Assembly (NCBI GenBank): GCA_963784995.1 | Contig: CAWATZ010000001.1 | Coordinates: 434,001 to 498,000, forward strand | Direction: 5' to 3' | DNA length: 64,000 nt | From: CAWATZ01 sp963784995 | Lineage (GTDB): Bacteria; Planctomycetota; Planctomycetia; Gemmatales; Gemmataceae | Part shown: piece by piece, positions 26,698-35,249 of the stretch | How the letters are laid out: every line of letters starts with the position of its first letter | How positions within the stretch are numbered: the first letter of the stretch is position 1 | The notes under the pieces: generated by a model | Told to the model about the DNA's origin: nothing | What the model saw: the letters and a program-made list of their open reading frames with translations, nothing else | Databases searched by the model: none | Made by a program: the position numbers and the translations under genes

Positions 26698-27711
26698 ATG
26701 TTCGGACAAAAGAAACGTTTGCTGGCGCTGGGTCTGGCGAGCTTGCTGGGCCTGGCCGGCTGCTGCTGTCGCAAACAGAACTGCTGCTACCAGGGCGGTG
26801 CTATCGCCGCGCCTTGTCCGCCGGCGGCCGGCCCGCGGACCTTCTCCCCTGGCACGGCCGTGCCCATCCAGCCCGCGCCGGGCATCCCGACCTATCCGGG
26901 GCCTTCCGGTCAGGCTCCGGTCGCTCCGCTGGTTCCCGGGTTGCAGACCGGGCCAACGAATCCGCCTTTCAGCTCTCCGCCGGTTCAGCCCATGCCGGGC
27001 GGGCAACCCTTGCTGCCCGCCCGCGCGGACTTTCCGCAGCAGACCGATGCCCGTCAGCCCGCTGATCCGCTTGGCCCGGTCCAGCTGACCCAGCCGGTGC
27101 CTGCTCAACCCGCCCCGGGCGATCCGCCGTCCGGCAGCGATCAGCGCAACCTGGCTCAGAAGCCGCTGCCGCCGGATCCGCCCCGGGCCTCGGTCAACTC
27201 GCCGCCGCAGGAGCCGGCCGCTTCCGAGAAACGCGAGACACCAGCCACGCCGTCTCTGGACATCCCGGGCTTTGCCCTGGCCAAGACCAGGGTCGCCACC
27301 GGTATGAAACCCTTCCCGGACGGCATCGCCTGGTTGCAGGCCAACGGCTATCGCACGGTGCTGCACGTCCGCGCTCCCGGCGAGGATGACAGGGCCGCCC
27401 AGGAACTGTTCAAGAAGTACAACCTCCGCTCCCTGACCCTTGAGATCGCTCCGGGCACCCTGACCCGGGATGCGGTCGAGGCGTTCCATCGCGCTGTCAC
27501 CGATCAGAGCAACTATCCCCTCTTCGTCTTCGACAAGGATGGCTCCATGACCGGAGCGCTGTGGCTGGTTTACTTCCGTCTGTCGGAGGGTGTCTCGGAG
27601 GAAAAAGCCGGCCTGGAAGCAGCCCGGCTGGGCTGGAAACCCAACCAGGACGCCGAACACAAGGCGATGGCCGACGCCGCCGCACGCTATCTGCAATCGC
27701 AGAATCCTTGA
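26698..27711 (+). CDS. Lipoprotein with Pro-rich linker and degenerate DSP/tyrosine-phosphatase-like domain
   Basis: 337 residues from ATG 26698. A lipobox (LLGLAG-C at residue 21, followed by CC) marks an outer lipoprotein. Residues about 30-180 are a Pro/Gly/Ala-rich linker. The C-terminal 155 residues (PGFALAKTRVATGMKPFPDG, IAWLQANGYRTVLHVRAP, LTRDAVEAFHRAVTDQSNYP) follow the fold of DUF442/DSP-type phosphatases. However, the active-site loop that should read C-x5-R is VFDKDGSMTG, with no Cys, so catalysis is unlikely. A binding or scaffold role fits. The fold call is inference; the lipobox and missing Cys are seen. Confidence 0.72.
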   Translation: MFGQKKRLLALGLASLLGLAGCCCRKQNCCYQGGAIAAPCPPAAGPRTFSPGTAVPIQPAPGIPTYPGPSGQAPVAPLVPGLQTGPTNPPFSSPPVQPMPGGQPLLPARADFPQQTDARQPADPLGPVQLTQPVPAQPAPGDPPSGSDQRNLAQKPLPPDPPRASVNSPPQEPAASEKRETPATPSLDIPGFALAKTRVATGMKPFPDGIAWLQANGYRTVLHVRAPGEDDRAAQELFKKYNLRSLTLEIAPGTLTRDAVEAFHRAVTDQSNYPLFVFDKDGSMTGALWLVYFRLSEGVSEEKAGLEAARLGWKPNQDAEHKAMADAAARYLQSQNP

Positions 27712-27848
27712 CAGGCATCTCGCTTCAACTCCCGCCGGCCCGCCCCTTGCCTCCCAGGCCAGGCGAGAATTCCTTTGCTTCCGAGCACCGGCCTTCTATA
27801 CTGAAGCTCGATCTGATCCGCACGTTCCTGCTGAAAGGAAGAGCTTCC

Positions 27849-28493
27849 ATGTCGTCCACGGGTTCGATCACGCACCTGGTCGCCCAGCTGCGCCAGGGCG
27901 AGCGGGACACCATCCAGGAACTCTGGCAGCGCTACTTCCGCCGGCTGGTCGGCCTGGCCCGCAAGCGGCTGGGCGACCTGCCGCGTCGGGCCGCCGACGA
28001 GGAAGACGTGGCCCTCAGCGCCTTCAACAGCTTCTGCCGGGCAGCCGAGGTCGGCCGCTTCCCGAAACTGCTGGATCGCGACGACCTCTGGCAGGTGCTG
28101 GTCATGATCACCGCCCGCAAGGTGTGCGACCTGCGCGACTACGAGGGCCGCGACAAACGCGACTGGCGCCGCATCCAGGACGCGATCCAGGGAGCCGGGG
28201 CTGGCGCGGCCGAGCCGGAGTCGGCCCTGTCGGGGCTTTTGAGCCGGGAACCCGACCCGGCCTTCGCCGTCGAGGTGGCCGAGCAGAGCCGCCGGCTGCT
28301 GGATGAGCTGGGAGACGAGGGCCTGCGTCAGGTCGCCCTGTGGAAGATGGAAGGCCATACCAACCAGGAGATCGCCGGCCGGCTCGGCTGTGCCGTCAAC
28401 ACGGTGGAACGCCGGCTGCGGCTGATCCGCAAACGGTGGGAGAAGCAAGGCTTCAACTCTTCAAGCTCCGACACCAGAGAGGAACGCCCATGA
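27849..28493 (+). CDS. ECF-type RNA polymerase sigma factor
   Basis: 214 residues from ATG 27849 (AAAGGAAGAG 8-10 bases upstream). Region 2 includes LVAQLRQGERDTIQELWQRY, the -10-recognition LPRRAADEEDVALSAFNSFC and the planctomycete WQVLVMITARKVCDLRDYEG. Region 4 is LLDELGDEGLRQVALWKMEG with EIAGRLGCAVNTVERRLRLI. This is the planctomycete ECF branch (Sigma70_ECF type) usually found beside Ser/Thr kinase genes instead of an anti-sigma factor. The stop overlaps the kinase start as ATGA, so the two are translationally coupled. The kinase is the obvious candidate for regulator or partner; the signal is unknown. Confidence 0.92.
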   Translation: MSSTGSITHLVAQLRQGERDTIQELWQRYFRRLVGLARKRLGDLPRRAADEEDVALSAFNSFCRAAEVGRFPKLLDRDDLWQVLVMITARKVCDLRDYEGRDKRDWRRIQDAIQGAGAGAAEPESALSGLLSREPDPAFAVEVAEQSRRLLDELGDEGLRQVALWKMEGHTNQEIAGRLGCAVNTVERRLRLIRKRWEKQGFNSSSSDTREERP

Positions 28494-31400
28494 CCGCCCA
28501 TCCATCGGATGACTCCGAATCCTCGACGCTGGACCTGGAGGAGCGAATTGACGCCGTCTGCATGGAGTACGAACGGCTCTGCAAGGCGGGCGAAATGCCG
28601 GCGCTGGAGGCGAAGCTGCGCGCGTTTTCGCCGGCGGAACAGGAGCCGGCGCTGCGGGAGCTGCTCGGCCTGGAGATTTACTATCGCCGTCTCCGGGGAG
28701 AGCAACCCGCTGCCGAGGAGTATCGCCGCCGCTTTCCCGGACAGGAGAGAGTGATAGACTCGCTCCTGGAACGGGAGAATGGCATGGGAAGTGTCGGGAG
28801 CGGCACGACCAGCGTGGATCGGCGGACCGCGTCCGCGACCGTCCCTAACCGGCTGCCGGAGACCGTGGGCGGTTACGAGATCCTGGAGGAGCTGGGCCGG
28901 GGCGGCATGGGCATCGTCTACAAGGCGCGCCAGGCCCGGCTGAACCGGCTGGTCGCTCTGAAGATGATCCTGCACGCGGAGTACGCCACGGACGCCGATC
29001 TGGCCCGCTTCCGCACCGAGGCCGAGGCCATTGCCCGCTTGCAGCATCCCAACATCGTGCAGGTCCACGAGATCGGCGACCACGACGGCACGCCGTTCCT
29101 GTCGCTGGAGTTCTGCCCCGGTGGCAGCCTGGACCGCAAGCTCAACGGCACTCCGCTGCCGGCTCGCGAGGCGGCACGACTGGTGGAGACCCTGGCACGA
29201 GCCATGCACGCGGCCCACGGCAAGCAGGTGATCCACCGCGACCTGAAACCGGCCAACATCCTTCTCTCCCCTCTCCCCGACGCGGGAGAGGGGTCGGAGG
29301 TGAGGGGGATCGGCACACCCAAGATCAGCGACTTCGGTCTGGCCCGCAAGCTGGATGACGCGGGCCAGACGCAGACCGGCACCATCCTGGGAACGCCGTC
29401 GTACGTGGCCCCGGAGCAGGCCAGCGGCCAGAGCAAGGAGCTGAGCCCCGCGTGCGACGTCTACGCGCTGGGAGCCATCCTCTACGAATGCCTGACCGGC
29501 CGGCCGCCGTTTAAGGCCGCCACGGTGGGCGATACCCTGTATCAGGTGACGCACGACGAGCCGGTGCCGCCCCGGCACTTGCAGTCCCGGACGCCGCGCG
29601 ATCTGGAGACGATCTGTCTGAAATGTCTGCGCAAGGAGCCGGCGAAACGCTATGCGACGGCGGCAGCGCTGGCGGATGACTTGCACGCCTTTTTGGAAGG
29701 GCGGCCGATCAAGGCCCGTCCGGTCGGCTGGCTGGAGCGGGGTTGGCGCTGGACACGGCGCAATCCGAAAGGGGCGGCGCTGCTGGGGTGCGTCGGCTTG
29801 CTGCTGGCGGTGATCCTGGTTGGAGGAACCTGGCTGATCCGGAACCTGCAAGCCGCCCTCGCCGACTCGCGGCAGAAAGAGCGCGGCCGGCGGGAGCAAG
29901 TGCTGGAAGCACTGCTGTCCGAGGCGCGGGCCACACGGTTCAGTCGCCGCCAGGGCCAGCGGTTCCACACGCTGGCGACGATCCGCAAGGCCGTCGCCGA
30001 GGCCCGAGAGCTGGACAAGCCGCCCGAGGTATTCGACGAGCTGCGCCGCCTGGCCGTGGCTGCCCTGGCCCTGCCGGACTCTCGCGTGGCGCGGGAATGG
30101 GACAAGAGTTGGCTCAAGGGTAAGCGTGGGCTGGCCTTCGACCCGGTGAGCCTCGGAAGGTACGCCCTGGGCGATGCCGACGGCACCATCCGTGTCTGCC
30201 GGGTCGAGGATGACAAGGAGCTTGCCCGGCTGCCTGGCCTGGGCAAGGGACAGGAACTCACCTTCGGCCTCGATGAGCAGACGCTATACCTGTGGAATGA
30301 AGCAGACGGCTTCCTGAAACGCTGGCGGGTGGGCGAGCCGGAGCCGGTGAAAGTGGCCGCGACTTCCTCGGGAAACGTCGAGCGCTGGACCATGAGTCGG
30401 GATGGCAGCCGTCTCATGTTGCTGCACGCGGAGAAAGGGGGGACCCGCGTCGAAATCTTTGAACTGCCGGACGGCCGGCGGTGCTTCGAGCGATCTTTAC
30501 GCCACGATCATAATCCCGCGCTTACAGGCATGGTCGCGGCCCTGTCACCGGACGGCCGCTGGTTGGCGGCCACCGAGGGTAACTACGGCACCCCGGCTCG
30601 CAACCGGGTCCTCGTCTTCGACGTTGACAGAGGGCAATTGGTCCACACGCTGGTGCATGAAGACAACGCTCGCTGCCCGGTGTGGTATGCGGACAGTTCC
30701 ACGTTAGCTGTCGGAAACTGTGATACTGGCACGGTCTACTTGTGGGACGTACCTTCCGAAAAACAATTCCGCGTCCTCCGGGAGTTGAAGGGAGGAGGTC
30801 CGCAACTGGGAGCGAGCCTCTCGGGGCAGCTCCTGGCCGGTCATTCGGAGTGGTGGCAAAACCAGGTGCTCTGGCATCCGTACACGGGCGCTCCTTTGTT
30901 GCGGATGGCGGAAAGCAATGCCTCCTTGCGTTTCAGTACCAGCGGCGGCTGGTTATACGGCTGGGAGCAAACGGGAGGCAAGGTCCGCCTGCACGTCGCG
31001 GAGCCCAGTCCCATCCTCCGCACGCTGATCTGTAACCCGAAGGGTGAGGCACTGTCCGAATGTAAGCATGTCGCGGTCCATCCCGGCGGCCGGTTGGTTG
31101 CCGGGGGAACTTCCCACGGGGTCTCGCTGTTCGATCTGTGCACGGGATTGAAGGTCGGACACCTCGACTCGGGCGAAACTCTTCACGTCCGATTCGATCC
31201 GTCCGGTGGAGACTTATTTACCTGCGGTGCGCAAGGGTTGCTCCATTGGCCCATTCGTTTCGGCGCTGACGGACCGGAGGGCCTGTCCATTGGAGTTCCC
31301 CATCGTTTGCGGGAGAAAGTTGGTAATGGCAATCTCGGATTTGACGTGAGCCAGGACGGACAGGTGATTGCCGTGCCTGAATTCACCCGGGCCATTGTCC

Positions 31401-32848
31401 TGTTTCGCGATGGCAGCAAGCCCCCTCTGACGCTCAGTCCGCTACAAGACACGCGGACCTTGAGCATCAGCCCGGACGGGCGCTGGGTTCTCACGCGCAC
31501 GCACGTAGATTCCGATTCAAAGGTCTGGGACACCAGGACAGGGAAACTCGCCGCGGACATGAAAGGCTCCGGGAACCTGTCCTTTAGCAGCGATGGCCGC
31601 TGGCTGACGAACGGCTGGCAGCGCTGGGAGACGGGCACCTGGCGCGAAGGACCTTGCCTGGGGAACGGGGCTGGTCAGGCAGTCCGGGCTTACTCTCCCG
31701 ATGGGCAATACTACTTCACCTCGAAGGACGGCGGCCCGCTCTTGCTTGTGGATAGCGAATCGGGCAAGACCCTGGTTACTCTGGAGTTGCCCGAGCAGAG
31801 TCAGGTCTGGTATGCCGCCTTTACTCCCGATGGCACCCGCCTGATCCACTCCACGGTGAACGACCACCTGGTCTGCGTCTGGGACCTGCGTGCGCTCCGC
31901 CGGCACCTGGCCGACCTGGACCTGGACTGGGACACGCCGCCGTTTCCCCCGGCGCCGGAAGGTGAAAGGCGACTGCCGCTGCTCGTTACTGAGGGGCAGG
32001 TCGATCTCGACCCGGAGCAGGCTGCCGCGGCCTGGCTCAAGGCCATGGAGTTCCTGCCCGGCGAGTCCGATCCCTCATCCTATCGCAATCGCCTCTGCTC
32101 TGAGTTGGCCCAGCACGAAGCGGCCTTCGCCCGGGCCATCGAGATGCGGCCCAACGATGTCGGGCTGTGGCTGGCCCGTGGCCGGTTTCACGCTCGCAAG
32201 AGCCAGTGGGAGAAAGCCGCGGCGGCCTATGCCAAGGCGACCGGATTGCCGGGGGCAAAAGACTACGATCTGCACCTGTTCGTCGAGCAGGCGAGCGTGC
32301 GGATTCTGGCGGGCGACACCGAGGGCTACCGTGCCACCAGCACCCAGCTCCAGGATCGCTTCGGTCAGACCAGGGACCCAGTTACGGCCTACATTGTGGG
32401 GCGGGCCTGGGTGCTTGGCCCGGAATCGGGGCTAGACCCGCTGCGCGCCGCACAGTTCGCCGAACTGGCCCTGAAAGGCAAACTCCCCTCCAAGGGTTTC
32501 CAGGCCGCCGCCCTCCACGTGCTGGGCACTGCTCAGTACCGGGCCGGTCAATTTGAGGAAGCCGTTCGTCGGCTCAACCAATCCCTCAGTGCCGACCTCG
32601 CCTGGGAGGGGGCCTACCTGAACTGGCCGGTGCTGGCTCTGGCGCATCATCGCCTGGGCAACGACGAGAAGGCCCGCCAGTGGCTGGACAAGACCACCCG
32701 CCGGGCCGAGCAGATGGCGCAGGACCTCAACAAGGAGCCAGTTGGCTTCCCGAGAAGCGTGCATCCGACGGACTGGCTGCAGCTCCAGGTCTTCCTCCGC
32801 GAGGCCGAGGGCTTGATCGGACGCCAACCAGACAAGTCGGACAGGTAA
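28490..32848 (+). CDS. Hanks-type Ser/Thr kinase with WD40-like and TPR sensor region, ECF partner
   Basis: 1,452 residues from ATG 28490, overlapping the sigma gene. An N-terminal segment (residues 1-120) carries a conserved planctomycete helical motif (CMEYERLCKAGEMPALEAKL). The kinase domain has the Gly loop GRGGMG at 136-141, the VALK Lys158, HRDLKPAN with Asp251, and DFG at 281-283, so it should be active. It is unusual in having 30 residues between catalytic Asp and DFG Asp (18 in the two paralogues downstream), because of a translated palindrome. A transmembrane helix follows (GCVGLLLAVILVGGTWLI, about 460-480). The outside part has diverged WD40-like repeats (LSPDGRWLAAT, FSSDGRWLTNG, FTPDGTRLIHS) and C-terminal TPR-like helices (WEKAAAAYAKATGLP). 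A signal-receiving kinase that controls the sigma factor is the likely role. Confidence 0.9.
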   Translation: MTAHPSDDSESSTLDLEERIDAVCMEYERLCKAGEMPALEAKLRAFSPAEQEPALRELLGLEIYYRRLRGEQPAAEEYRRRFPGQERVIDSLLERENGMGSVGSGTTSVDRRTASATVPNRLPETVGGYEILEELGRGGMGIVYKARQARLNRLVALKMILHAEYATDADLARFRTEAEAIARLQHPNIVQVHEIGDHDGTPFLSLEFCPGGSLDRKLNGTPLPAREAARLVETLARAMHAAHGKQVIHRDLKPANILLSPLPDAGEGSEVRGIGTPKISDFGLARKLDDAGQTQTGTILGTPSYVAPEQASGQSKELSPACDVYALGAILYECLTGRPPFKAATVGDTLYQVTHDEPVPPRHLQSRTPRDLETICLKCLRKEPAKRYATAAALADDLHAFLEGRPIKARPVGWLERGWRWTRRNPKGAALLGCVGLLLAVILVGGTWLIRNLQAALADSRQKERGRREQVLEALLSEARATRFSRRQGQRFHTLATIRKAVAEARELDKPPEVFDELRRLAVAALALPDSRVAREWDKSWLKGKRGLAFDPVSLGRYALGDADGTIRVCRVEDDKELARLPGLGKGQELTFGLDEQTLYLWNEADGFLKRWRVGEPEPVKVAATSSGNVERWTMSRDGSRLMLLHAEKGGTRVEIFELPDGRRCFERSLRHDHNPALTGMVAALSPDGRWLAATEGNYGTPARNRVLVFDVDRGQLVHTLVHEDNARCPVWYADSSTLAVGNCDTGTVYLWDVPSEKQFRVLRELKGGGPQLGASLSGQLLAGHSEWWQNQVLWHPYTGAPLLRMAESNASLRFSTSGGWLYGWEQTGGKVRLHVAEPSPILRTLICNPKGEALSECKHVAVHPGGRLVAGGTSHGVSLFDLCTGLKVGHLDSGETLHVRFDPSGGDLFTCGAQGLLHWPIRFGADGPEGLSIGVPHRLREKVGNGNLGFDVSQDGQVIAVPEFTRAIVLFRDGSKPPLTLSPLQDTRTLSISPDGRWVLTRTHVDSDSKVWDTRTGKLAADMKGSGNLSFSSDGRWLTNGWQRWETGTWREGPCLGNGAGQAVRAYSPDGQYYFTSKDGGPLLLVDSESGKTLVTLELPEQSQVWYAAFTPDGTRLIHSTVNDHLVCVWDLRALRRHLADLDLDWDTPPFPPAPEGERRLPLLVTEGQVDLDPEQAAAAWLKAMEFLPGESDPSSYRNRLCSELAQHEAAFARAIEMRPNDVGLWLARGRFHARKSQWEKAAAAYAKATGLPGAKDYDLHLFVEQASVRILAGDTEGYRATSTQLQDRFGQTRDPVTAYIVGRAWVLGPESGLDPLRAAQFAELALKGKLPSKGFQAAALHVLGTAQYRAGQFEEAVRRLNQSLSADLAWEGAYLNWPVLALAHHRLGNDEKARQWLDKTTRRAEQMAQDLNKEPVGFPRSVHPTDWLQLQVFLREAEGLIGRQPDKSDR
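29268..29293. repeat. Palindrome translated inside the kinase catalytic region
   Basis: CCCCTCTCCC and GGGAGAGGGG (10-base arms, loop CGACGC) sit between the HRD and DFG codons and help encode SPLPDAGEGSEVRGIG. It resembles the CCCTCTCC-type element at 36417-36556. Confidence 0.8.
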
Positions 32849-32894
32849 GGTGCGGTTGGCTCCGGTCGCTTCCCGACCCCAAGTCTCCCTACGC

Positions 32895-32916
32895 GCCGGC
32901 ACCTGACGGTGCCGGC
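32895..32916 (+). terminator. Hairpin after the kinase gene
   Basis: GCCGGCACC and GGTGCCGGC with a TGAC loop lie 47 bases after the kinase stop. It has no U-run. The rest of the 304-base gap up to the beta-helix gene shows nothing else recognisable. Confidence 0.45.
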
Positions 32917-33152
32917 ACGCCGTTCTCCCGCTTTTCCGACACTCCTCTGCTTTCTCTGATTTTTTTGCAAATCGGTGCTGGGTTCCCGCAACAAACCTGG
33001 AGGTTCCTCAGTAGAGGAACGCCTTTGCTTTCTTCCCGGATCGAAAGCCAGAGGCGCCCTGGACGCTGCATCTTCTTGTGCGCCTGGTCTGTACGCCTGG
33101 ATCGATGCTTTCCCCAAGATCGCAGACCGTTACTCTCAGGAGACTGAAACTC

Positions 33153-35108
33153 ATGCTGTTCACCACCTGGCTTCAATCGCTGACACGAGGCCCTGGTCGA
33201 GGTAGCCGCACCCGCCGTCCCGGCTCCTCCCGCGGCAACAGGAGCCGCCGGCGCAGCTTCGTGCCCCAGCTCGACGTGCTGGAAGATCGGACCGTGCCCA
33301 GTACCCTCACGGTCATGAACCTCAACGACGGCGGCGCCGGCTCGCTGCGGGCTGCGATTGGCGCAGCCGCCAGCGGCGACACCATCCAGTTCGCCGGCGG
33401 GCTGCACGGGACCATCCCCCTGGCCAGTGAACTGAGCATCACGGACAGCCTGACGATCAACGGGCCGGGGGCTGCGAAACTGACCGTCAGCGGCAGCAGC
33501 ACCACCCGGGTCTTCGACGTCAGCGGCAGCAGCACCCAGCTGACCCTCAGCGGTCTGACGATCGCCAACGGGCTTGAATCGGTCCTGGCGGGCCCGGCGT
33601 TCGGGGGCGGCCTGCTCAATAACGGGGCGAGTGTGTGCCTCTCGAAGGTCGTCTTCGCCAGCAACCAGGCCCAGGCCGTCGGCGGTTACGCCGGCGGCGG
33701 GGCGGTCGCCAACCTCGGTGGGACGCTGACGGCCGATCAGACCGACTTCCTCAGCAACAGCGCCAGCGGCGCCGCCACCAACTTCGGCAACGGCGGTGCC
33801 GTCTACGATGACCAGGTCTCGATCGTGGACATTGAACACAGCACCTTCTGCGGCAACCTGGCCACTGGGGGCCAGGCCAATGGCGGGGCGATCGGCCATT
33901 ACGGCGGCAGCCAGCTAACGCTCGACCACTGCTCCTTCGCCGGCAACCAGGCCCTGGCGTTGCCTCCGGGCAGTGATGCGTTTGGCCTGAACGCCGCTGG
34001 AGGGGCTATCGAATCGGACGAGAGCGGCTCTGGCTACTTTGAGGGAGCGGGTCTGGCTTCTGCTGGCGGCAGCGACCTAGGCCAGCCCACCATGACCATC
34101 ACCCACTGTTCCTTCACCGGCAACCAGGCGGCCCAGGCTGTCCCCTCCGCCCCTGGCGCTGATGGCGCCCCAACGGAGGGCGGTGCCATGGACGTCGATG
34201 CCGGGGCCAAGGCAACGGTGAGTGACAGCCTCTTCGCCTGCAATAGCGCCGTTGGCGGCGACGGTGGCGCCGGCAGCGCGGGCATGGACGGCGGGGCTGG
34301 CGGTAGGACCCTCGGGGGAGCCATCCTCGTCTACAGTGGCAACCTCACCGTCAGCAACAGCCTCTTCCTCGGCAACGTCTCCCACGGCGGCAACGGCGGC
34401 GCGGGCGGCAGCGGCAACGGCGGCAACGGCGCGCAGGGCGATGGCGGCGCGATCCTGAATCTCTTCGGCGGCCCCGGGTTGGGCTTGACCATCACCGACT
34501 GTTCCATCGTGACTAACACGGCGCAGGGCGGCGCCGGCGGGGCTCCGGGGAGCGGCGGGGTCGGCGGCTCCGGGGGCGTGTGCCGGGGCGGCGGTTTGGC
34601 CAACGAACGGGGTGCGACCGCCACGGTCAGCAACACGTCAATCGTCAACAACCAGGCGCTCGGCGGCGCTGGCGCCGCCGGCAGTAACGGCGGCAACGCC
34701 CTGGGCGGCGGCGTCTACACCGGCCGGTTCACCAATCAAGTCGCGAACCTCGAACTCCTCCACTGCACCGTCAGCGCCAACCTGGTCCAGGGTGGGGCCG
34801 GCGGCGTGGGCGGCAACGGGGGCGATGCCCTGGGCGGCGGCATCTGCAATGCCAATACGAATAACCCAGCTGGTCAACTGATCACATCCGATCCCTACCC
34901 GATCCTGGATCTGGATGGCACGAGCGTCCTCCTCAACCGGGCGGTCGGCGGGGCAGCCGGCTCCGGCGGGGTTGCCGGCTCCGGGATCGGAGGCGGCCTC
35001 TACAACCAGGACCTGGCCACCGCGGAGGTGGATAGCCACAGTCTGATCAAGTTCAACACGGCCTCGACCAGCAACGACAACGTCTTCGGTGCCACGACGC
35101 CAATCTGA
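33153..35108 (+). CDS. Secreted right-handed beta-helix repeat surface protein
   Basis: 651 residues from ATG 33153 (AGGAGA 9-10 bases upstream; an in-frame ATG 75 bases earlier lacks a site). The start is the planctomycete export leader: a basic stretch (RRSFVPQL) then DVLEDRTVPS, seen at the N-terminus of many giant surface proteins of these bacteria. The rest is polymorphic-membrane-protein-like beta-helix: short strands with Asn ladders and Gly-rich turns (GGAVANLGGTL, LDHCSFAGNQAL, ITHCSFTGNQAA), and long GGxGGxGG loops. No catalytic site or transmembrane helix appears. Adhesion or S-layer-like structure is likely. A terminator-like hairpin follows directly. Confidence 0.85.
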   Translation: MLFTTWLQSLTRGPGRGSRTRRPGSSRGNRSRRRSFVPQLDVLEDRTVPSTLTVMNLNDGGAGSLRAAIGAAASGDTIQFAGGLHGTIPLASELSITDSLTINGPGAAKLTVSGSSTTRVFDVSGSSTQLTLSGLTIANGLESVLAGPAFGGGLLNNGASVCLSKVVFASNQAQAVGGYAGGGAVANLGGTLTADQTDFLSNSASGAATNFGNGGAVYDDQVSIVDIEHSTFCGNLATGGQANGGAIGHYGGSQLTLDHCSFAGNQALALPPGSDAFGLNAAGGAIESDESGSGYFEGAGLASAGGSDLGQPTMTITHCSFTGNQAAQAVPSAPGADGAPTEGGAMDVDAGAKATVSDSLFACNSAVGGDGGAGSAGMDGGAGGRTLGGAILVYSGNLTVSNSLFLGNVSHGGNGGAGGSGNGGNGAQGDGGAILNLFGGPGLGLTITDCSIVTNTAQGGAGGAPGSGGVGGSGGVCRGGGLANERGATATVSNTSIVNNQALGGAGAAGSNGGNALGGGVYTGRFTNQVANLELLHCTVSANLVQGGAGGVGGNGGDALGGGICNANTNNPAGQLITSDPYPILDLDGTSVLLNRAVGGAAGSGGVAGSGIGGGLYNQDLATAEVDSHSLIKFNTASTSNDNVFGATTPI

Positions 35109-35115
35109 CGGGTGC

Positions 35116-35162
35116 AAGCCCGCGGCGCGAGCGAGGGTCCCACCCCCTTGCGCCGCGGGCTT
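35116..35162 (+). terminator. Strong hairpin after the beta-helix gene
   Basis: AAGCCCGCGGCGC pairs with GCGCCGCGGGCTT (13 bp) around a 21-base loop, starting 8 bases after the stop. It is followed by TTCCC, so it is terminator-like but may also be a palindromic repeat. Confidence 0.55.
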
Positions 35163-35249
35163 TCCCTGCGTCCCGTCTTGCTTCTCCACCGCCATTCCAT
35201 CCAATACTCCCATTCTCTCCCACCGATGGCGTCTCCGTGGAGAATCCTC

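Noticed and set aside
33153..35108. Autotransporter barrel in the beta-helix protein
   Set aside because: The C-terminus has no amphipathic beta-strand pattern or terminal aromatic residue, so only the passenger-like helix is supported.
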